Shown: positions 46,486 through 56,242, counted from the stretch's first letter. The stretch: 64,000 nucleotides of DNA from Allosediminivita pacifica (GCF_003054175.1 NZ_QBKN01000010.1:1-64000), one strand, 5' to 3'. Notes: a model not told the origin generated them from the sequence alone. Made by a program: numbers and translations.

Positions 46486-47600
46486 CGCGATACCGTGCTG
46501 GTGGAATAGCGCAGGATCTCGGCGGCAATCCGGTCGAGCGGCACCGCGCGGTCGGCGGCGCCCATCCGCATCGCTTCGCCCGGCATGCCCCAGACGACCG
46601 AACTTGCCTCGTCCTGGACCAACGTCTCGGCACCGGCCTCGCGCATCTCGCCAAGACCACGCGCCCCATCGTCGCCCATGCCCGTCATCAGGATGCCGAG
46701 CGCTGCGGGCCCCGCCGCGATGGCGGTCGAGCGGAACAGCACGTCGACCGACGGCCTATGCCGCGCCACGTAGGGGCCGGTGCGGACCTCGACGCGATAC
46801 CCCCGGCCTTGGCGATGCAACAGCATGTGACGATCCCCTGGCGCGATCAGCACCCTGCCCGGCTCGGGTCGGTCGCCGTCGACGGCTTCGCTGACCTGAA
46901 CAGCCGAGATCCCGTTGAGACGGCTGGCAAACGCGGCGGTGAACTTCTCCGGCATGTGCTGGACGATCACGACCGGCGGTGTCCGGGGATCGAGTTTTGA
47001 CAGCAGCCGGGCCAGCGCTTCGGTGCCGCCAGTCGAAGCGCCGACCGCGACCACCGGTGCCATGTCGCGCGGCGCGACACCCCCCTTGCGCGGTGCGGGC
47101 AAGATCGCGTCAGCCGTCAGCTTTTCCGACTTGCTGTAGGGCGCGGGGCCCGGGGCGGGACGGGCGGCCTGAGGTCGTGCCGAGGCGGCCTCGTTCCGGC
47201 CGGCCATTGCCGCTGCGCGGATGGCATCCGACAGGCGGATCTGCGCTTCTTTCCGCGCCTCCACAGATCCCATCCGGGGCTTGCCGATCACCTCGCTCGC
47301 ACCCGCCTCGAGAGCTTCCATGGCAAGCCTAGATCCCGCCTCGGTATGGCTGGAGCAGATCACCACCGGCAAGGGCCTCTGTGCCATGATCTTGCGCATG
47401 AAGGTCAGCCCGTTCATCCGCGGAAGCTCGAGGTCCAGCAGCATCACATCGGGAAGGGTACTGCGCATTTTCTCGGCGGCGTCAAAAGCATCGACCGCGG
47501 TGCCGATCACTTCCACCCCCGGGTCATCCCGCAAAAGGCTCTGAAGCGCCTGCCGGGCCGAGGCGCTGTCATCGACGATCAGGACGCGGATCCGGCTCAT
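46482..47600 (-). CDS. cheB: chemotaxis response regulator methylesterase CheB
   Basis: The 372-residue enzyme removes methyl groups from chemoreceptors. The receiver domain (1-110) has Asp56, and the esterase domain (about 180-370) has the catalytic Ser189 (G-A-S-T-G-G), His215 (Q-H-M-P) and Asp near 311 (M-G-D-D-G-A). The linker is Ala/Pro-rich. Start and stop overlap cheR and the 554-residue gene by four bases each. No cheD is present. Confidence 0.94.
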   Translation of the reverse strand: MSRIRVLIVDDSASARQALQSLLRDDPGVEVIGTAVDAFDAAEKMRSTLPDVMLLDLELPRMNGLTFMRKIMAQRPLPVVICSSHTEAGSRLAMEALEAGASEVIGKPRMGSVEARKEAQIRLSDAIRAAAMAGRNEAASARPQAARPAPGPAPYSKSEKLTADAILPAPRKGGVAPRDMAPVVAVGASTGGTEALARLLSKLDPRTPPVVIVQHMPEKFTAAFASRLNGISAVQVSEAVDGDRPEPGRVLIAPGDRHMLLHRQGRGYRVEVRTGPYVARHRPSVDVLFRSTAIAAGPAALGILMTGMGDDGARGLGEMREAGAETLVQDEASSVVWGMPGEAMRMGAADRAVPLDRIAAEILRYSTSTVSR

Positions 47601-48472
47601 CCTCTTCCTCCGCTCTTGATGAAGGCGCCGGGCACGACCTGTGTCAGGTCCGGCTGCCGGACGATCATGGATTCCGAGTGCCCGACGACGAGGTACCCCC
47701 CTGGACGCAGCCGCCCGGCGCACGCAGCCACCACCTGACGCTGAAGGTCGGGCTCGAAGTAGATCAGTACGTTGCGCAGGAAGCAGACATCCACACCGTC
47801 CTCGATCTGGTAGGGAAACTCGGTCAAGTTCATCCTCTCGAACCGCACCCGGGCCCGCAGTTCCGGCACGATACGGCAGAGGGGCTCGCTGGCAGGCCCG
47901 CGCCCGGACATCACGTAGCGCGTCTTGAGCGGCCCGGGCACCGGCGACAGTTCCGCCGCCGCGTAGACGGCCTTGCGCGCCGAGGCGAGCACGCCCGTAG
48001 AGATGTCCGTCCCAAGGATGGCCCATCGCAGGCGGTCATCCTCGCGCGCCGCTCTGTCGAGCAGCATGGCCGCCGACCAGGCTTCTGCCCCGGTCGAGGC
48101 CGCCGCGCTCCAGAACCGGAAGCGAACCTGGCGCCCGGGCCCGGCGAGTGCCAGGGCCTCGGGGATCATCCGTCGCTCCAGCAGATCGAAATGCGCGACC
48201 TCGCGGAAGAAATCCGTCTTGTTCGTCGTCAGAAGATCGACGATCTCTCCCAGTTCCGAGGTCATCCCCCCACCTTCGAAAACGTAGGCGAGATATGTGT
48301 CGACGTCGGGAAGATCCAGCGCGATCAGGCGCCGCCTGAGCCGCGACTCGATCATTTGGTCCTTGGATGCCGACAGACGGATGCCGGTCTGCTCGTGGAC
48401 GAGGTTCCGGAACCGCTCCAGGCGTGTGTTTGCCGCGCCGGGGCGGGCGATATCTCCGCTCGCCATGCTCAC
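47597..48472 (-). CDS. cheR: chemotaxis protein methyltransferase CheR
   Basis: The 291-residue enzyme adds methyl groups to receptor Glu residues using S-adenosylmethionine. It has T-T-N-K-T-D-F-F-R-E at 82-91 and the D-V-C-F-L-R-N-V-L-I-Y-F block. The SAM loop reads F-W-S-A-A-A-S-T-G-A-E-A-W-S at 120-133, where most CheR proteins have C/S-S-T-G-E-E-P-Y-S, so one Glu is replaced by Ala. I used a GTG start that overlaps the cheW stop (GTGA); an ATG two codons later is an alternative. Confidence 0.9.
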   Translation of the reverse strand: MSMASGDIARPGAANTRLERFRNLVHEQTGIRLSASKDQMIESRLRRRLIALDLPDVDTYLAYVFEGGGMTSELGEIVDLLTTNKTDFFREVAHFDLLERRMIPEALALAGPGRQVRFRFWSAAASTGAEAWSAAMLLDRAAREDDRLRWAILGTDISTGVLASARKAVYAAAELSPVPGPLKTRYVMSGRGPASEPLCRIVPELRARVRFERMNLTEFPYQIEDGVDVCFLRNVLIYFEPDLQRQVVAACAGRLRPGGYLVVGHSESMIVRQPDLTQVVPGAFIKSGGRG

Positions 48473-48993
48473 AGGCCCGCGACCTCTTCCAGTCCCAACG
48501 ACGCGAGGTCGGCCTCGAAAAGACCGCTCACGTCGATCCGCGTGACAAAGTCACCGTGGCGGCGGCCGATCCCCGCAACCATCCGTTCGTTCCAACGCAG
48601 CAGTTCCGCCTCGGCAAGCGGTCCGCTGCCCGCCTCGTCCAGCTGCGTCACCTCGATTACCCGGTCCACCCGAAGCCCGATCGTCAGCAGCGTCGCGCCG
48701 CGGCCAGCGACCCGCAGGGCGATGATACGCGTCTCAGGCGCATCCTCGCGCGGCGGCTCTCCGAGCAGCAGGCGCATATCGATCACCGGGACCGAGAATC
48801 CGCGCCGATCCATGAGCCCCAGCAGCTGTCGAGGTGCCTTGGGAAGTGGCGCAAGGTCGCGTGCCTCGTGGATCTCCATCACTGGGGCCACAGGCAGGGC
48901 AAAGAGCGCGCGACCGATTTCGAAAGTCACCACGGTCTCTCCGACCCCGGGGTCGCCGACTTCGGACCATCGCCTGTCCGTGGCCACGCTCAT
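48469..48993 (-). CDS. cheW: CheW-like coupling protein
   Basis: The 174-residue protein has one CheW domain (about 18-165) with [21 protein letters not shown] and [11 protein letters not shown]. It links receptors to CheA. It is the second of two cheW genes in the cluster and lies between the receptor and cheR with 4-base overlaps on both sides. Confidence 0.92.
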   Translation of the reverse strand: MSVATDRRWSEVGDPGVGETVVTFEIGRALFALPVAPVMEIHEARDLAPLPKAPRQLLGLMDRRGFSVPVIDMRLLLGEPPREDAPETRIIALRVAGRGATLLTIGLRVDRVIEVTQLDEAGSGPLAEAELLRWNERMVAGIGRRHGDFVTRIDVSGLFEADLASLGLEEVAGL

Positions 48994-50636
48994 GCGGCCG
49001 ACCGACCACGGGTAAAGGCCGCATCGAGGTCATCCTCCTCGACGGACATGTCAAAGTCGAACCCGCCTGAGGACGGTTGCGACCTCTTTCGCGCGGACGG
49101 ACGCGCGGAGTGCTGAGGCTTCGCAGCCCTGGGTGCCGGTATGGCAGTTCCCAGCCGGAAGAAGGCCATCGCCCCCGTGAGGGTTTCTGCCTGCGCCGAA
49201 AGCTCTTCGGCGGTGGAGGACAGCTCCTCGGCCGCCGAGGTGTTTTCCTGGGTGACCTTGTCGAGCTGCTGGATCGCCTGGTTGACCTGCGCGGCGCCGG
49301 TCGCCAGCTCCTGGCTTGCGCCCGAGATCTGGCTTACAAGCTGCGCGGTCCTCTCGATGTCCGGCACCAACCCGTCGAGCATGCTGCCGGCCGCCTCTGC
49401 TGCCTTTACCGTGTCGGCCGATAGTCCGCTGATCTCTCCCGCCGCGGTCTGGCTCCGCTCCGCAAGCTTGCGGACCTCCGAGGCCACCACCGCGAAGCCG
49501 CGCCCATGCTCCCCCGCGCGCGCCGCCTCGACCGCCGCATTCAGCGCAAGAAGATCGGTCTGACGCGCGATTTCCTGCACGATGAGGATCCGTTCGGCGA
49601 TGGTCTTCATCGCCGTCACTGCATCCGTCACCGCCTGGCCCGAACTGCGCGCATCGTCGGCCGACTTCGCTGCCATCTGCTCGGTCTCGCGGGCGTTGTC
49701 TGCGGTCTGCCGGATGTTCGCGGTCATCTGCTCCATCGAACTCGAAGCCTCTTCGGTAGAGCTCGCCTGCTCCGTCGCGCCCTGGCTCAGTTGCTGAGAG
49801 GTCGAGGCCATCTCGGTCGCCCCGGTCGAGACGTTGGCCGAGCCCGACTGGACCTCTTCCACGATGCCGCGCAGCCGCTGCGCCATCGAGTTCAGGGCCT
49901 TCAGAAGGTCCGCGATCTCGTCATTGGTGCGCACCTGCACGGTATGCGACAGGTCGCCCTCGGCCACCTGTTCCGAGAACGCGACCGCCTGGCGCAGCCC
50001 GCGGGAGATGCTCAGCACGATCCAGGCGCCGGCCAGCGCGCCGGAGATCAGGACGCCGATCAACAGACCGATCATCGTCGTGCGCGTGGAGAGGTAGTTG
50101 GCATTCGCTGCGGCATCCGCATTCGCGAGATTTGCCGTCGCGGTTTCCAAAAGCTCATCGAGCTGATCCTCCATTTGCCGCCAGTCATCGGCGGCCTCGT
50201 CGAAGAGGATGCGGAAGGCCCCCCGAGTGTCCCCGGTATCCGCCAGCTCCATGGCGCGGATGTTGGCATCGCGGATCTGGGGTGCCAATTCCCGGTACAC
50301 ATCAAGCTCGCGTCGGCCATCCTCGTCCGCGATCCCGTAAAGCTCTTCGAGGATACGGGCATGGTCGGCGCGGTCCCCTTCCATCCGCTGCATCACCTCG
50401 CTCTGCTGCGCGGCGGTGTTGGCCAGGATGTAGTCGCGAACGTGGCGCTGGATCTTCACCTGTTCGACCGCGAGCCCCTCGGCGAGGCGGACCCGCGCGA
50501 CACGGGTGTTGACGATGTCCCCGACGCGGTCGTTCATCTGCGCCATGCGGCCCAGGGCAAAGATGCTTCCCGCCGCAGTGGCCGCGATGAGCAGTAACAG
50601 GGTCACCGCAAGCTTGGTCTTGAGTGTAAGGCGCAT
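48990..50636 (-). CDS. methyl-accepting chemotaxis protein with four-helix-bundle sensor
   Basis: The 548-residue receptor has a membrane segment at about 8-29, a helical periplasmic domain at about 30-185 of the four-helix-bundle (4HB_MCP) type, a second segment at about 187-211, HAMP to about 265 and a full signalling domain with [18 protein letters not shown] at 361-378. After residue 495 a Pro/Ser/Arg-rich flexible linker leads to the tail E-D-D-L-D-A-A-F (534-541). The start at 50636 overlaps the upstream cheW stop by one base (TGATG). Confidence 0.93.
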   Translation of the reverse strand: MRLTLKTKLAVTLLLLIAATAAGSIFALGRMAQMNDRVGDIVNTRVARVRLAEGLAVEQVKIQRHVRDYILANTAAQQSEVMQRMEGDRADHARILEELYGIADEDGRRELDVYRELAPQIRDANIRAMELADTGDTRGAFRILFDEAADDWRQMEDQLDELLETATANLANADAAANANYLSTRTTMIGLLIGVLISGALAGAWIVLSISRGLRQAVAFSEQVAEGDLSHTVQVRTNDEIADLLKALNSMAQRLRGIVEEVQSGSANVSTGATEMASTSQQLSQGATEQASSTEEASSSMEQMTANIRQTADNARETEQMAAKSADDARSSGQAVTDAVTAMKTIAERILIVQEIARQTDLLALNAAVEAARAGEHGRGFAVVASEVRKLAERSQTAAGEISGLSADTVKAAEAAGSMLDGLVPDIERTAQLVSQISGASQELATGAAQVNQAIQQLDKVTQENTSAAEELSSTAEELSAQAETLTGAMAFFRLGTAIPAPRAAKPQHSARPSARKRSQPSSGGFDFDMSVEEDDLDAAFTRGRSAA

Positions 50637-51169
50637 CAGACTGTCTCCGGTTCTGCGTTCGGTTCGGCCCCTGTGGCGCCGTTCGAATGGGTGCGGCCTT
50701 GACCGCCAAGGAAATCCGCGAAGATCGCGTTGAGGTCGGGCACCGTCACGAACTCGCCCTGCCACCGCCCCACCGCCGCGACGTAGCGGGGCGGCCAACG
50801 GGTGCCCACCGGCGGGATTTCTTCCAGTGTGCCAGGGTCGAGCCGCGTAACCTCGTGGACAGCATCGGCAAGGATCCCGACCGTCGTGGCCTGTTCGGCC
50901 AGTGTGAGTTCGAGCACGAGAATTCGCACGTCGTCCTGCTCGGCCGGCCGCGGCATGCGCAGCGGCACCCGCAGGTCGGCGAGCGGCACGACCGAGCCGC
51001 GCACGTTGATGACGCCGGCGGCGAAATCCGGAGCGCCCGGAACCCGGGTGACCCGTACCTTTTCCAGCACCTCGCGCAGCCGCCCGGCGGCGACGGCAAG
51101 CACCTCGCCGTCGAGCCGGAAGGTCACCACATCGCCCGTGACGTCAGCCGGGATGTCCAGTTCGCTCAT
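50636..51169 (-). CDS. cheW: CheW-like coupling protein
   Basis: The 177-residue protein has one CheW domain (about 8-155) with [29 protein letters not shown]. It lies between cheA (4-base ATGA overlap) and the receptor. The start at 51169 (MSELDIP) fits the overlap and the domain; an upstream in-frame extension is not conserved. Confidence 0.93.
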   Translation of the reverse strand: MSELDIPADVTGDVVTFRLDGEVLAVAAGRLREVLEKVRVTRVPGAPDFAAGVINVRGSVVPLADLRVPLRMPRPAEQDDVRILVLELTLAEQATTVGILADAVHEVTRLDPGTLEEIPPVGTRWPPRYVAAVGRWQGEFVTVPDLNAIFADFLGGQGRTHSNGATGAEPNAEPETV

Positions 51170-53112
51170 GCCGCTTCTCTCCCCGCGTCTGCCTCGCATC
51201 GGCCACGCTGTATGAGGTGCGGCACGTCGAGGATGAGTGCGACAGCACCATCGCCAAGGATGGTGGCGCCTGAGAATGTCTTGAGTTCCGCGTGAAGCGG
51301 CGAGAGCTGCTTGATTACCGTCTGATTGGAGCCGATAATCCGGTCGACAACGAGCCCGACCCGGCCCTCGCTGCTCGTCACTACCACCACCTTCTGGAAC
51401 GGTCCCGGGCTGCCCTGGCAGTTCAGCAGGCCGCGCAGGCGGAGATAGGGGACGAGGCTGTCGCGGATGTCGAGAAAGGCGTTGCCGCCCCCGGGCCGCG
51501 CCTGCGCCGCGGGCAGTTCGACGATCTCGTCCACGGCGGCCAGCGGGATCACGTAGCGCTCGCCCGCCGTCTCGATCAGAAGCCCATCGATGATCGCCAG
51601 CGTCAGCGGCAGGCGCAGGGTGACCGAGCTGCCGTGGCCCGGCTCACTTGCCACCTGGATGGAGCCCCGCAGGCCCTCGACCGTCCGCCGCACCACGTCC
51701 ATGCCGACGCCCCGGCCCGAAAGCTCCGTCACCTGCGAGGCGGTCGAGAAGCCGGGCTCGAAAATCAGGTTCAGCAGAGCGTCGCCCGCAAGATCGGTAC
51801 CCTCCGCGATCAGGCCGCGCTCGATCGCGCGCGCGCGGATCGCATCGCGGTTCATTCCGCGCCCGCCATCGGTAACGGAGATCAGGACCTCCGCCCCGGA
51901 ATAGCGCGCCGAGAGGACGAGCTTGCCGGCCTCGCGCTTGCCCTGTTCCAGTCGCTCCTCTGCAGCTTCAAGGCCGTGATCGGCCGAGTTCCGGATGATG
52001 TGCATGAGCGGCTCGGTGAGGCGCTCCACCACCGTCTTGTCGAGTTCGGTTTCCTCGCCCTCGACAGAGAACTCGATCGCCCGCCCAAGCTTGGCGGAAA
52101 GGTCATGCACCAGCCGCCGAAACCGGCCGGCGATCGTGCCGATGGGCGTCATGCGGATCGACATCGTCGTATCCCGCATGGCGGTGGCAAGCCGCCGGAT
52201 ATCCTCAGCCACCAGCATCAGGTTGGCGTCGCCCGACCGATTGGCGATCTCGATCAGCCGGGCCTCGGCGATCACAAGTTCGCCGACCCGGTCCATCATG
52301 TCGTCAAGCCGCTCCGCCGGCACCCGCATCAGCGCGGGCGCCTGGGCCGAGGTCGCGGGCGGCGCAGCCGTTTTCTCGACGGTGGCCGTGGCAGGGGCTC
52401 TTCTCCGAGTAGTCGAACCTTGACGCCGGTCGCCTTTGCGCCGGTCCCCGCCGGGCGGCATCAGTTCGAGCCGCAGGCCCTCTTCGTGGAACATGAAGAC
52501 CGCGTGGATCTCGTCTTCGGTGACCTTCCCCGGAAGCTCCATCTCCCAGCCGAGGCAGAGTTCGAGCGGATCGAGATCCTCGAGCACGGGCAGCTCCCCA
52601 AGGATCGGTCGCGGGTCCGCGGCGCCGAGCGCGCGAAGCTCCTCGAGCACGATCTCGGGCCTGCCGCCAAGCGAAAGCGTGTCCGGCGGCAGGAAGAAAC
52701 GCAGCTGCCAGTGACCTCCGGCGGTCTCCACGGCCTGCGGCGCGCCGGACTGACCGAGATGCAGCGTCAGCCGCTCCAGAAGCGGCTGCCCGCCGCCGTC
52801 GCCCGGGTTCCCAAGCAGATGCGCCACGTGATCGCGCGCGGCGAGGCTGATGGCGATCAGCTCGTCATCCACGGCGACAGTACCGTCCCGAACCCCTTCG
52901 AAGGCCGACTCGAACTGGTGCAGGAAGCCCGCGATATCCTCGCGGCCGAACATGGCCCCCGATCCCTTTAGGGTATGCAGGTCGCGGAAGACGCCGTCGA
53001 TCAGCGCCCGGTCCGTCGGCCTGTCGCGCAGGGCCAGCAGCTGCGCCTCGAGGCTTTCAACAAGGCCCTCGGCCTCGGCAAGGAAGGTAGCAAGGGTTTC
53101 CTCGTCCATCAT
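51166..53112 (-). CDS. cheA: chemotaxis histidine kinase CheA
   Basis: The 648-residue kinase has an HPt domain with phospho-acceptor His46 (L-H-T-L-K-G-S-G-A-M-F-G) and a helical/beta region at about 130-222 resembling a P2 domain. A basic Thr/Ala-rich linker, dimerisation domain (about 262-330), ATPase with N-S-A-D-H-G-L-E (N375) and D-G-G-R-G-M at 415-420, and a C-terminal CheW-like domain (about 505-635) follow. All key catalytic residues are present. Two adjacent ATG codons lie at the start; 53112 gives an ATGA overlap with cheY. Confidence 0.95.
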   Translation of the reverse strand: MMDEETLATFLAEAEGLVESLEAQLLALRDRPTDRALIDGVFRDLHTLKGSGAMFGREDIAGFLHQFESAFEGVRDGTVAVDDELIAISLAARDHVAHLLGNPGDGGGQPLLERLTLHLGQSGAPQAVETAGGHWQLRFFLPPDTLSLGGRPEIVLEELRALGAADPRPILGELPVLEDLDPLELCLGWEMELPGKVTEDEIHAVFMFHEEGLRLELMPPGGDRRKGDRRQGSTTRRRAPATATVEKTAAPPATSAQAPALMRVPAERLDDMMDRVGELVIAEARLIEIANRSGDANLMLVAEDIRRLATAMRDTTMSIRMTPIGTIAGRFRRLVHDLSAKLGRAIEFSVEGEETELDKTVVERLTEPLMHIIRNSADHGLEAAEERLEQGKREAGKLVLSARYSGAEVLISVTDGGRGMNRDAIRARAIERGLIAEGTDLAGDALLNLIFEPGFSTASQVTELSGRGVGMDVVRRTVEGLRGSIQVASEPGHGSSVTLRLPLTLAIIDGLLIETAGERYVIPLAAVDEIVELPAAQARPGGGNAFLDIRDSLVPYLRLRGLLNCQGSPGPFQKVVVVTSSEGRVGLVVDRIIGSNQTVIKQLSPLHAELKTFSGATILGDGAVALILDVPHLIQRGRCEADAGREAA

Positions 53113-53477
53113 GAGCCCACCACCCGCGCCATCACGTTCAGCAGCTTTTCGCGATCGAAGGGCTTCACCAGCCATCCGATGGCGCCGGCCGCGCGGGCCT
53201 TCTGCTTGATCGTGTCGGCGCTTTCGGTCGACAGGAAGACGACTGGCACGCCCCGGTTCTGCGGCATCTCGCGAAAGGCCTTGCAGAAGCCCAGCCCGTC
53301 GAGCCGCGGCATGTTCTGGTCGGTGATGACGGCATCGGGGCGCATTCGGCCGGCCTGGTCCAGCGCGTCCTGGCCGTCGCTGGCCGTAACCACCGCGTAG
53401 CCTGCGCTCTTGAGCGTGCTGGCAATCATCTGGCGGACAGAGGGCGAGTCATCCACCACGAGAACGGTTCTCGTCAT
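53109..53477 (-). CDS. cheY: CheY-like response regulator
   Basis: The 122-residue single receiver domain has the acidic pair Asp9-Asp10, phospho-acceptor Asp53 (I-T-D-Q-N-M-P), Thr/Ser near 84 and Lys105 (V-K-P-F). It has no output domain, so it either acts at a motor or serves as a phosphate sink. It overlaps cheA and the STAS gene by four bases each. Confidence 0.93.
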   Translation of the reverse strand: MTRTVLVVDDSPSVRQMIASTLKSAGYAVVTASDGQDALDQAGRMRPDAVITDQNMPRLDGLGFCKAFREMPQNRGVPVVFLSTESADTIKQKARAAGAIGWLVKPFDREKLLNVMARVVGS

Positions 53478-53761
53478 TGCGTCTGGTCCTCATGAAGCGA
53501 AATGGCCGGCGGATCGAGCGAGAGCACCGCATCGGCAGGGTGATCGAGGGCCAGACGTTCCCACGCGGCGCGCAGGGCCTCCGAGCGGCACAGATCCGGG
53601 GGCGGCTCCAGCCCGGACCGCAGGGCGGAAAGCAGTAGCTGCACACCTGCAGCGTCGACGGCCTCGGCCGAGGGCCATTGCGGTGGGTCCTGGAGAAGCA
53701 TGTCGCGGGCGCGGTGGATGTCCGCCGCGACGAAACGGGCCTGGCCGGGATTCTCACTCAT
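53474..53761 (-). CDS. STAS-domain-like small protein at head of chemotaxis cluster
   Basis: The 95-residue protein has the STAS-type core V-D-A-A-G-V-Q-L-L-L-S-A near 40-50, where regulatory STAS proteins often have D-S-S-G with a phosphorylated Ser. Here the Ser position is Ala, so phosphorylation at that site is not possible. The start at 53761 follows a strong AAGGAG site nine bases upstream, and this is the first gene of the operon, overlapping cheY by four bases. STAS proteins in some chemosensory operons are known; a role in array assembly is inference. Confidence 0.75.
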   Translation of the reverse strand: MSENPGQARFVAADIHRARDMLLQDPPQWPSAEAVDAAGVQLLLSALRSGLEPPPDLCRSEALRAAWERLALDHPADAVLSLDPPAISLHEDQTQ

Positions 53762-53828
53762 CACGCGGGTCTCCTTCAGGGTCCCTGAATGAGTAAGACC
53801 GAGTCGCTCAACGCCGACTGAACGCCAA

Positions 53829-53846
53829 CCTCTCATTTCCGAGAGG
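53829..53846. repeat. short inverted repeat upstream of chemotaxis cluster
   Basis: CCTCTC (53829-53834) and GAGAGG (53841-53846) flank a 6-base centre in the 230-base gap upstream of the STAS gene. It may be an operator or leader hairpin. Confidence 0.35.
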
Positions 53847-53935
53847 AATAATCGGCATTTTTCCGGCACGTTTTCCGACACAAAGGTGCCCAAAATGCAA
53901 AGGCCCGGCCGAACCTCCCTGCCCCGCAAACGACA

Positions 53936-53965
53936 ATCCCCGCGGCATCTTCACGCCGCGGGGAT
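53936..53965 (-). terminator. terminator after TonB receptor gene
   Basis: ATCCCCGCGGC and GCCGCGGGGAT form a perfect 11-bp stem with an 8-base loop, 28 bases past the receptor stop. It should separate the siderophore-receptor transcript from the chemotaxis cluster. Confidence 0.8.
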
Positions 53966-53992
53966 CCACTTGATCTCTGTTGTTCGGAAGCG

Positions 53993-56242
53993 TCAGAACG
54001 TCTTGCTGATCGAGACGATGAAGGACCGCCCGGGTTCGTTGTAGGTGTTGGCCCCGGCGCTGTTGGAAGTGCCCTCGCGCATCACCTGAGTGTCGAAGAG
54101 GTTCTTCACGCCGCCTTGCAAGGTCAGCCCGTTGTCGAAATCGTAGGTCGTCGTCAGGTTCACCAGCGTGTAAGGATCGCGGTCCTCCCGGTTCTCGATC
54201 TCGCCACCATTCGTGACCGATTTTTCCGGGCTTTCGATCGTGCCGTAGTGCGTCAGGCCGAGGTTGAACGACCAGTTCGGACGGTATTCCCAATCAAGCG
54301 AGGAGTTGATCGTGTAGTCGGGCACCAGCGACAGGGGCTGACCCGTCTGCAGGTTTTCCGAGCGCAGCATGACGGTGGCATTTGTCGACCAGCTCAGGGT
54401 GTCCGCCAGCGGCACGAGCAGGTTGCCTTCAAGCCCCTCGACCACGGCCTTCGGCGCGTTGTCCCAGCGGAAGATCTGGGTCTGATCACCCTCGGGGCCG
54501 ACCACGAGTTCAGGTTCGAGCGAGGCACCGATCCGGTTCTCGTAGTCGTTCTTGAAGTAGGTCAGACCGGCATTCCAACCCGCGTCGTTGCGGTACGCGA
54601 TGCCGATCTCCTTGTTCCACGAGGTCTCGTGTTCGAGATCGGGGTTACCGAGGATGTTGCAACCGTTCCCGCGCGACTCGTAGTTCACGGGACAACCACG
54701 CCCTCGCGTCCTGTAGACATAGTTCGGATTCAGCTGGAACAGGTTCGGCGCCTTGAATGCGCGGCTCACGCCCGCCTTGACGGTAATGTTCGACGTTGCT
54801 TCCCACGACGCATTGAGGCTCGGCGACCAGTTGACGCCCGCTTCGGAATGGCGGTCGACCCGGACGCCCGGCGTCAGCGTGAAGCTGTCGCTCAGCATCA
54901 TGTTGCTTTCAACATAGAAGCCCAGCAGGTGTGCCTCCGACTCCGGATCACGTTCACCTGCCTCGTCGGTCCCCGGGATGCTCTCGCCGTTCTCGAAGCC
55001 CAGGCCCTGTTCGAGCGAACTGGGATCGTTCATCCATTCACCGCGGTACTCTGCGCCCAGCGTGATCGTCTGATCGACACCGAAAGCGCGACTGTAGATA
55101 TCCCACTCCGACTTGGCTGTGACGTTGTCCAGAAGCGCGGTGTTGTAGTCGTCGGTGGAGTCGATCAGGCCTTCGCTGCCCCCGGCCAGCCCTTCGTTGA
55201 GGCGCCGGTTGTCGGTATGCTCCCACTGGAGGTAGCTGTTGACCTCGCCGAAGCCGTAGTCGCCCCGGTGTGTCAGCGCCAGCGTGCTGCGCTGCATCAC
55301 GTTGGTTTCCTCGCCGATCAGGCTGTCGTCCACGCGGTCGACGCCCTGGAAGAGCGCGTCCCCGGCATAGTCGTTGCCCTGCCGGCTGTAGCCCAGCTCC
55401 ACACCGTAGGTGTTCACCGAATCCGGCCGGAACTCGAGCAACGTGTTGAAGTCCCAGTTATGGACCCCCTCACTGCCCGCCGCGACGCTTTCGCCCTCGT
55501 CGGTGGCATCCTCGTTGATGTCGGCATCATCCCCCTCGCTCTGGTTGTAGCTGAGGTAGCTCCGGTACGAGAGCCGGTCCGTCAGTGGCCCAGACGTGAC
55601 GATGTTGGCACGGTAGGTCGCGCCTTCCTTGTCGCTTTCAGGCACCTCGCTGAAAAGCTTGACCGTCGTCTCCCGTTCCGTCGGGGCCTTCGTGATGATG
55701 TTCACCACGCCGCCGGCCGACCCCGACCCGTAACGCGCCGCGGCAGGACCGCGGATGACCTCGATGCGCTCGATCGCCGAGGGCGGCACCCAGTTGGAAT
55801 CGCCGCGCGTGTCACGCTCGCCCGACCGGCCCATCCGCACCGAGTTGCGCGACAACGCCGGACGTCCGTCGATCAGGATCAGGGTATTCTCCGGCCCCAT
55901 GCCGCGCAGGTCGATCTGGCGATTGTTGCCGCGCTGGCCCGTCGTCGTGTTGCCGGTCAGGTTCACGCCCGGCTGCGTCTTCACCAGCTCAGAGACGTCG
56001 TTCGTCACGAGGTATTCCTCGACGTCCTCGGCGGTGATGGTCGAGGCGCCAAGCGCCTGTTTCAGTTCTTCCGAGGCCGCGTCGATCACGATGGTGCCGA
56101 GCTCCATCGAGCCGTCGTCGCCCATCGTGATCGTGCCGTCCTGCGCGGCGGCGTTGGTCGCGCTCAGCGCGCCCGCCAGCGCCGTGGTCGCCAGCACGCG
56201 ACCGAAGGACCCGCCTGCGCGGGCCTGCCGTGAATTTGCCAT
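53993..56242 (-). CDS. TonB-dependent catecholate siderophore receptor (FepA-like)
   Basis: The 749-residue outer-membrane protein has a signal peptide (about 1-33), a plug domain (about 55-185; I-D-L-R-G-M-G-P-E-N-T-L-I-L-I-D-G and G-P-A-A-A-R-Y-G-S-G-S-A-G-G-V-V-N-I-I-T) and a beta-barrel ending in Phe (I-V-S-I-S-K-T-F). The W-N-K-E-I-G-I-A-Y-R and Y-F-K-N-D-Y-E-N-R-I segments are typical of FepA/PfeA/IroN-type receptors for ferric enterobactin and related catecholates. It lies 135 bases downstream of the NRPS gene in the same direction, so it likely imports the siderophore made there. Confidence 0.92.
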   Translation of the reverse strand: MANSRQARAGGSFGRVLATTALAGALSATNAAAQDGTITMGDDGSMELGTIVIDAASEELKQALGASTITAEDVEEYLVTNDVSELVKTQPGVNLTGNTTTGQRGNNRQIDLRGMGPENTLILIDGRPALSRNSVRMGRSGERDTRGDSNWVPPSAIERIEVIRGPAAARYGSGSAGGVVNIITKAPTERETTVKLFSEVPESDKEGATYRANIVTSGPLTDRLSYRSYLSYNQSEGDDADINEDATDEGESVAAGSEGVHNWDFNTLLEFRPDSVNTYGVELGYSRQGNDYAGDALFQGVDRVDDSLIGEETNVMQRSTLALTHRGDYGFGEVNSYLQWEHTDNRRLNEGLAGGSEGLIDSTDDYNTALLDNVTAKSEWDIYSRAFGVDQTITLGAEYRGEWMNDPSSLEQGLGFENGESIPGTDEAGERDPESEAHLLGFYVESNMMLSDSFTLTPGVRVDRHSEAGVNWSPSLNASWEATSNITVKAGVSRAFKAPNLFQLNPNYVYRTRGRGCPVNYESRGNGCNILGNPDLEHETSWNKEIGIAYRNDAGWNAGLTYFKNDYENRIGASLEPELVVGPEGDQTQIFRWDNAPKAVVEGLEGNLLVPLADTLSWSTNATVMLRSENLQTGQPLSLVPDYTINSSLDWEYRPNWSFNLGLTHYGTIESPEKSVTNGGEIENREDRDPYTLVNLTTTYDFDNGLTLQGGVKNLFDTQVMREGTSNSAGANTYNEPGRSFIVSISKTF

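Noticed and set aside
54116-56233. Long plus-strand frame opposite the TonB receptor, and similar ones opposite the NRPS (56399-59227) and ligase/propeller (60693-63335)
   Set aside because: They are shadows of real genes on the minus strand; the composition is low-complexity and no ribosome site or domain is seen.
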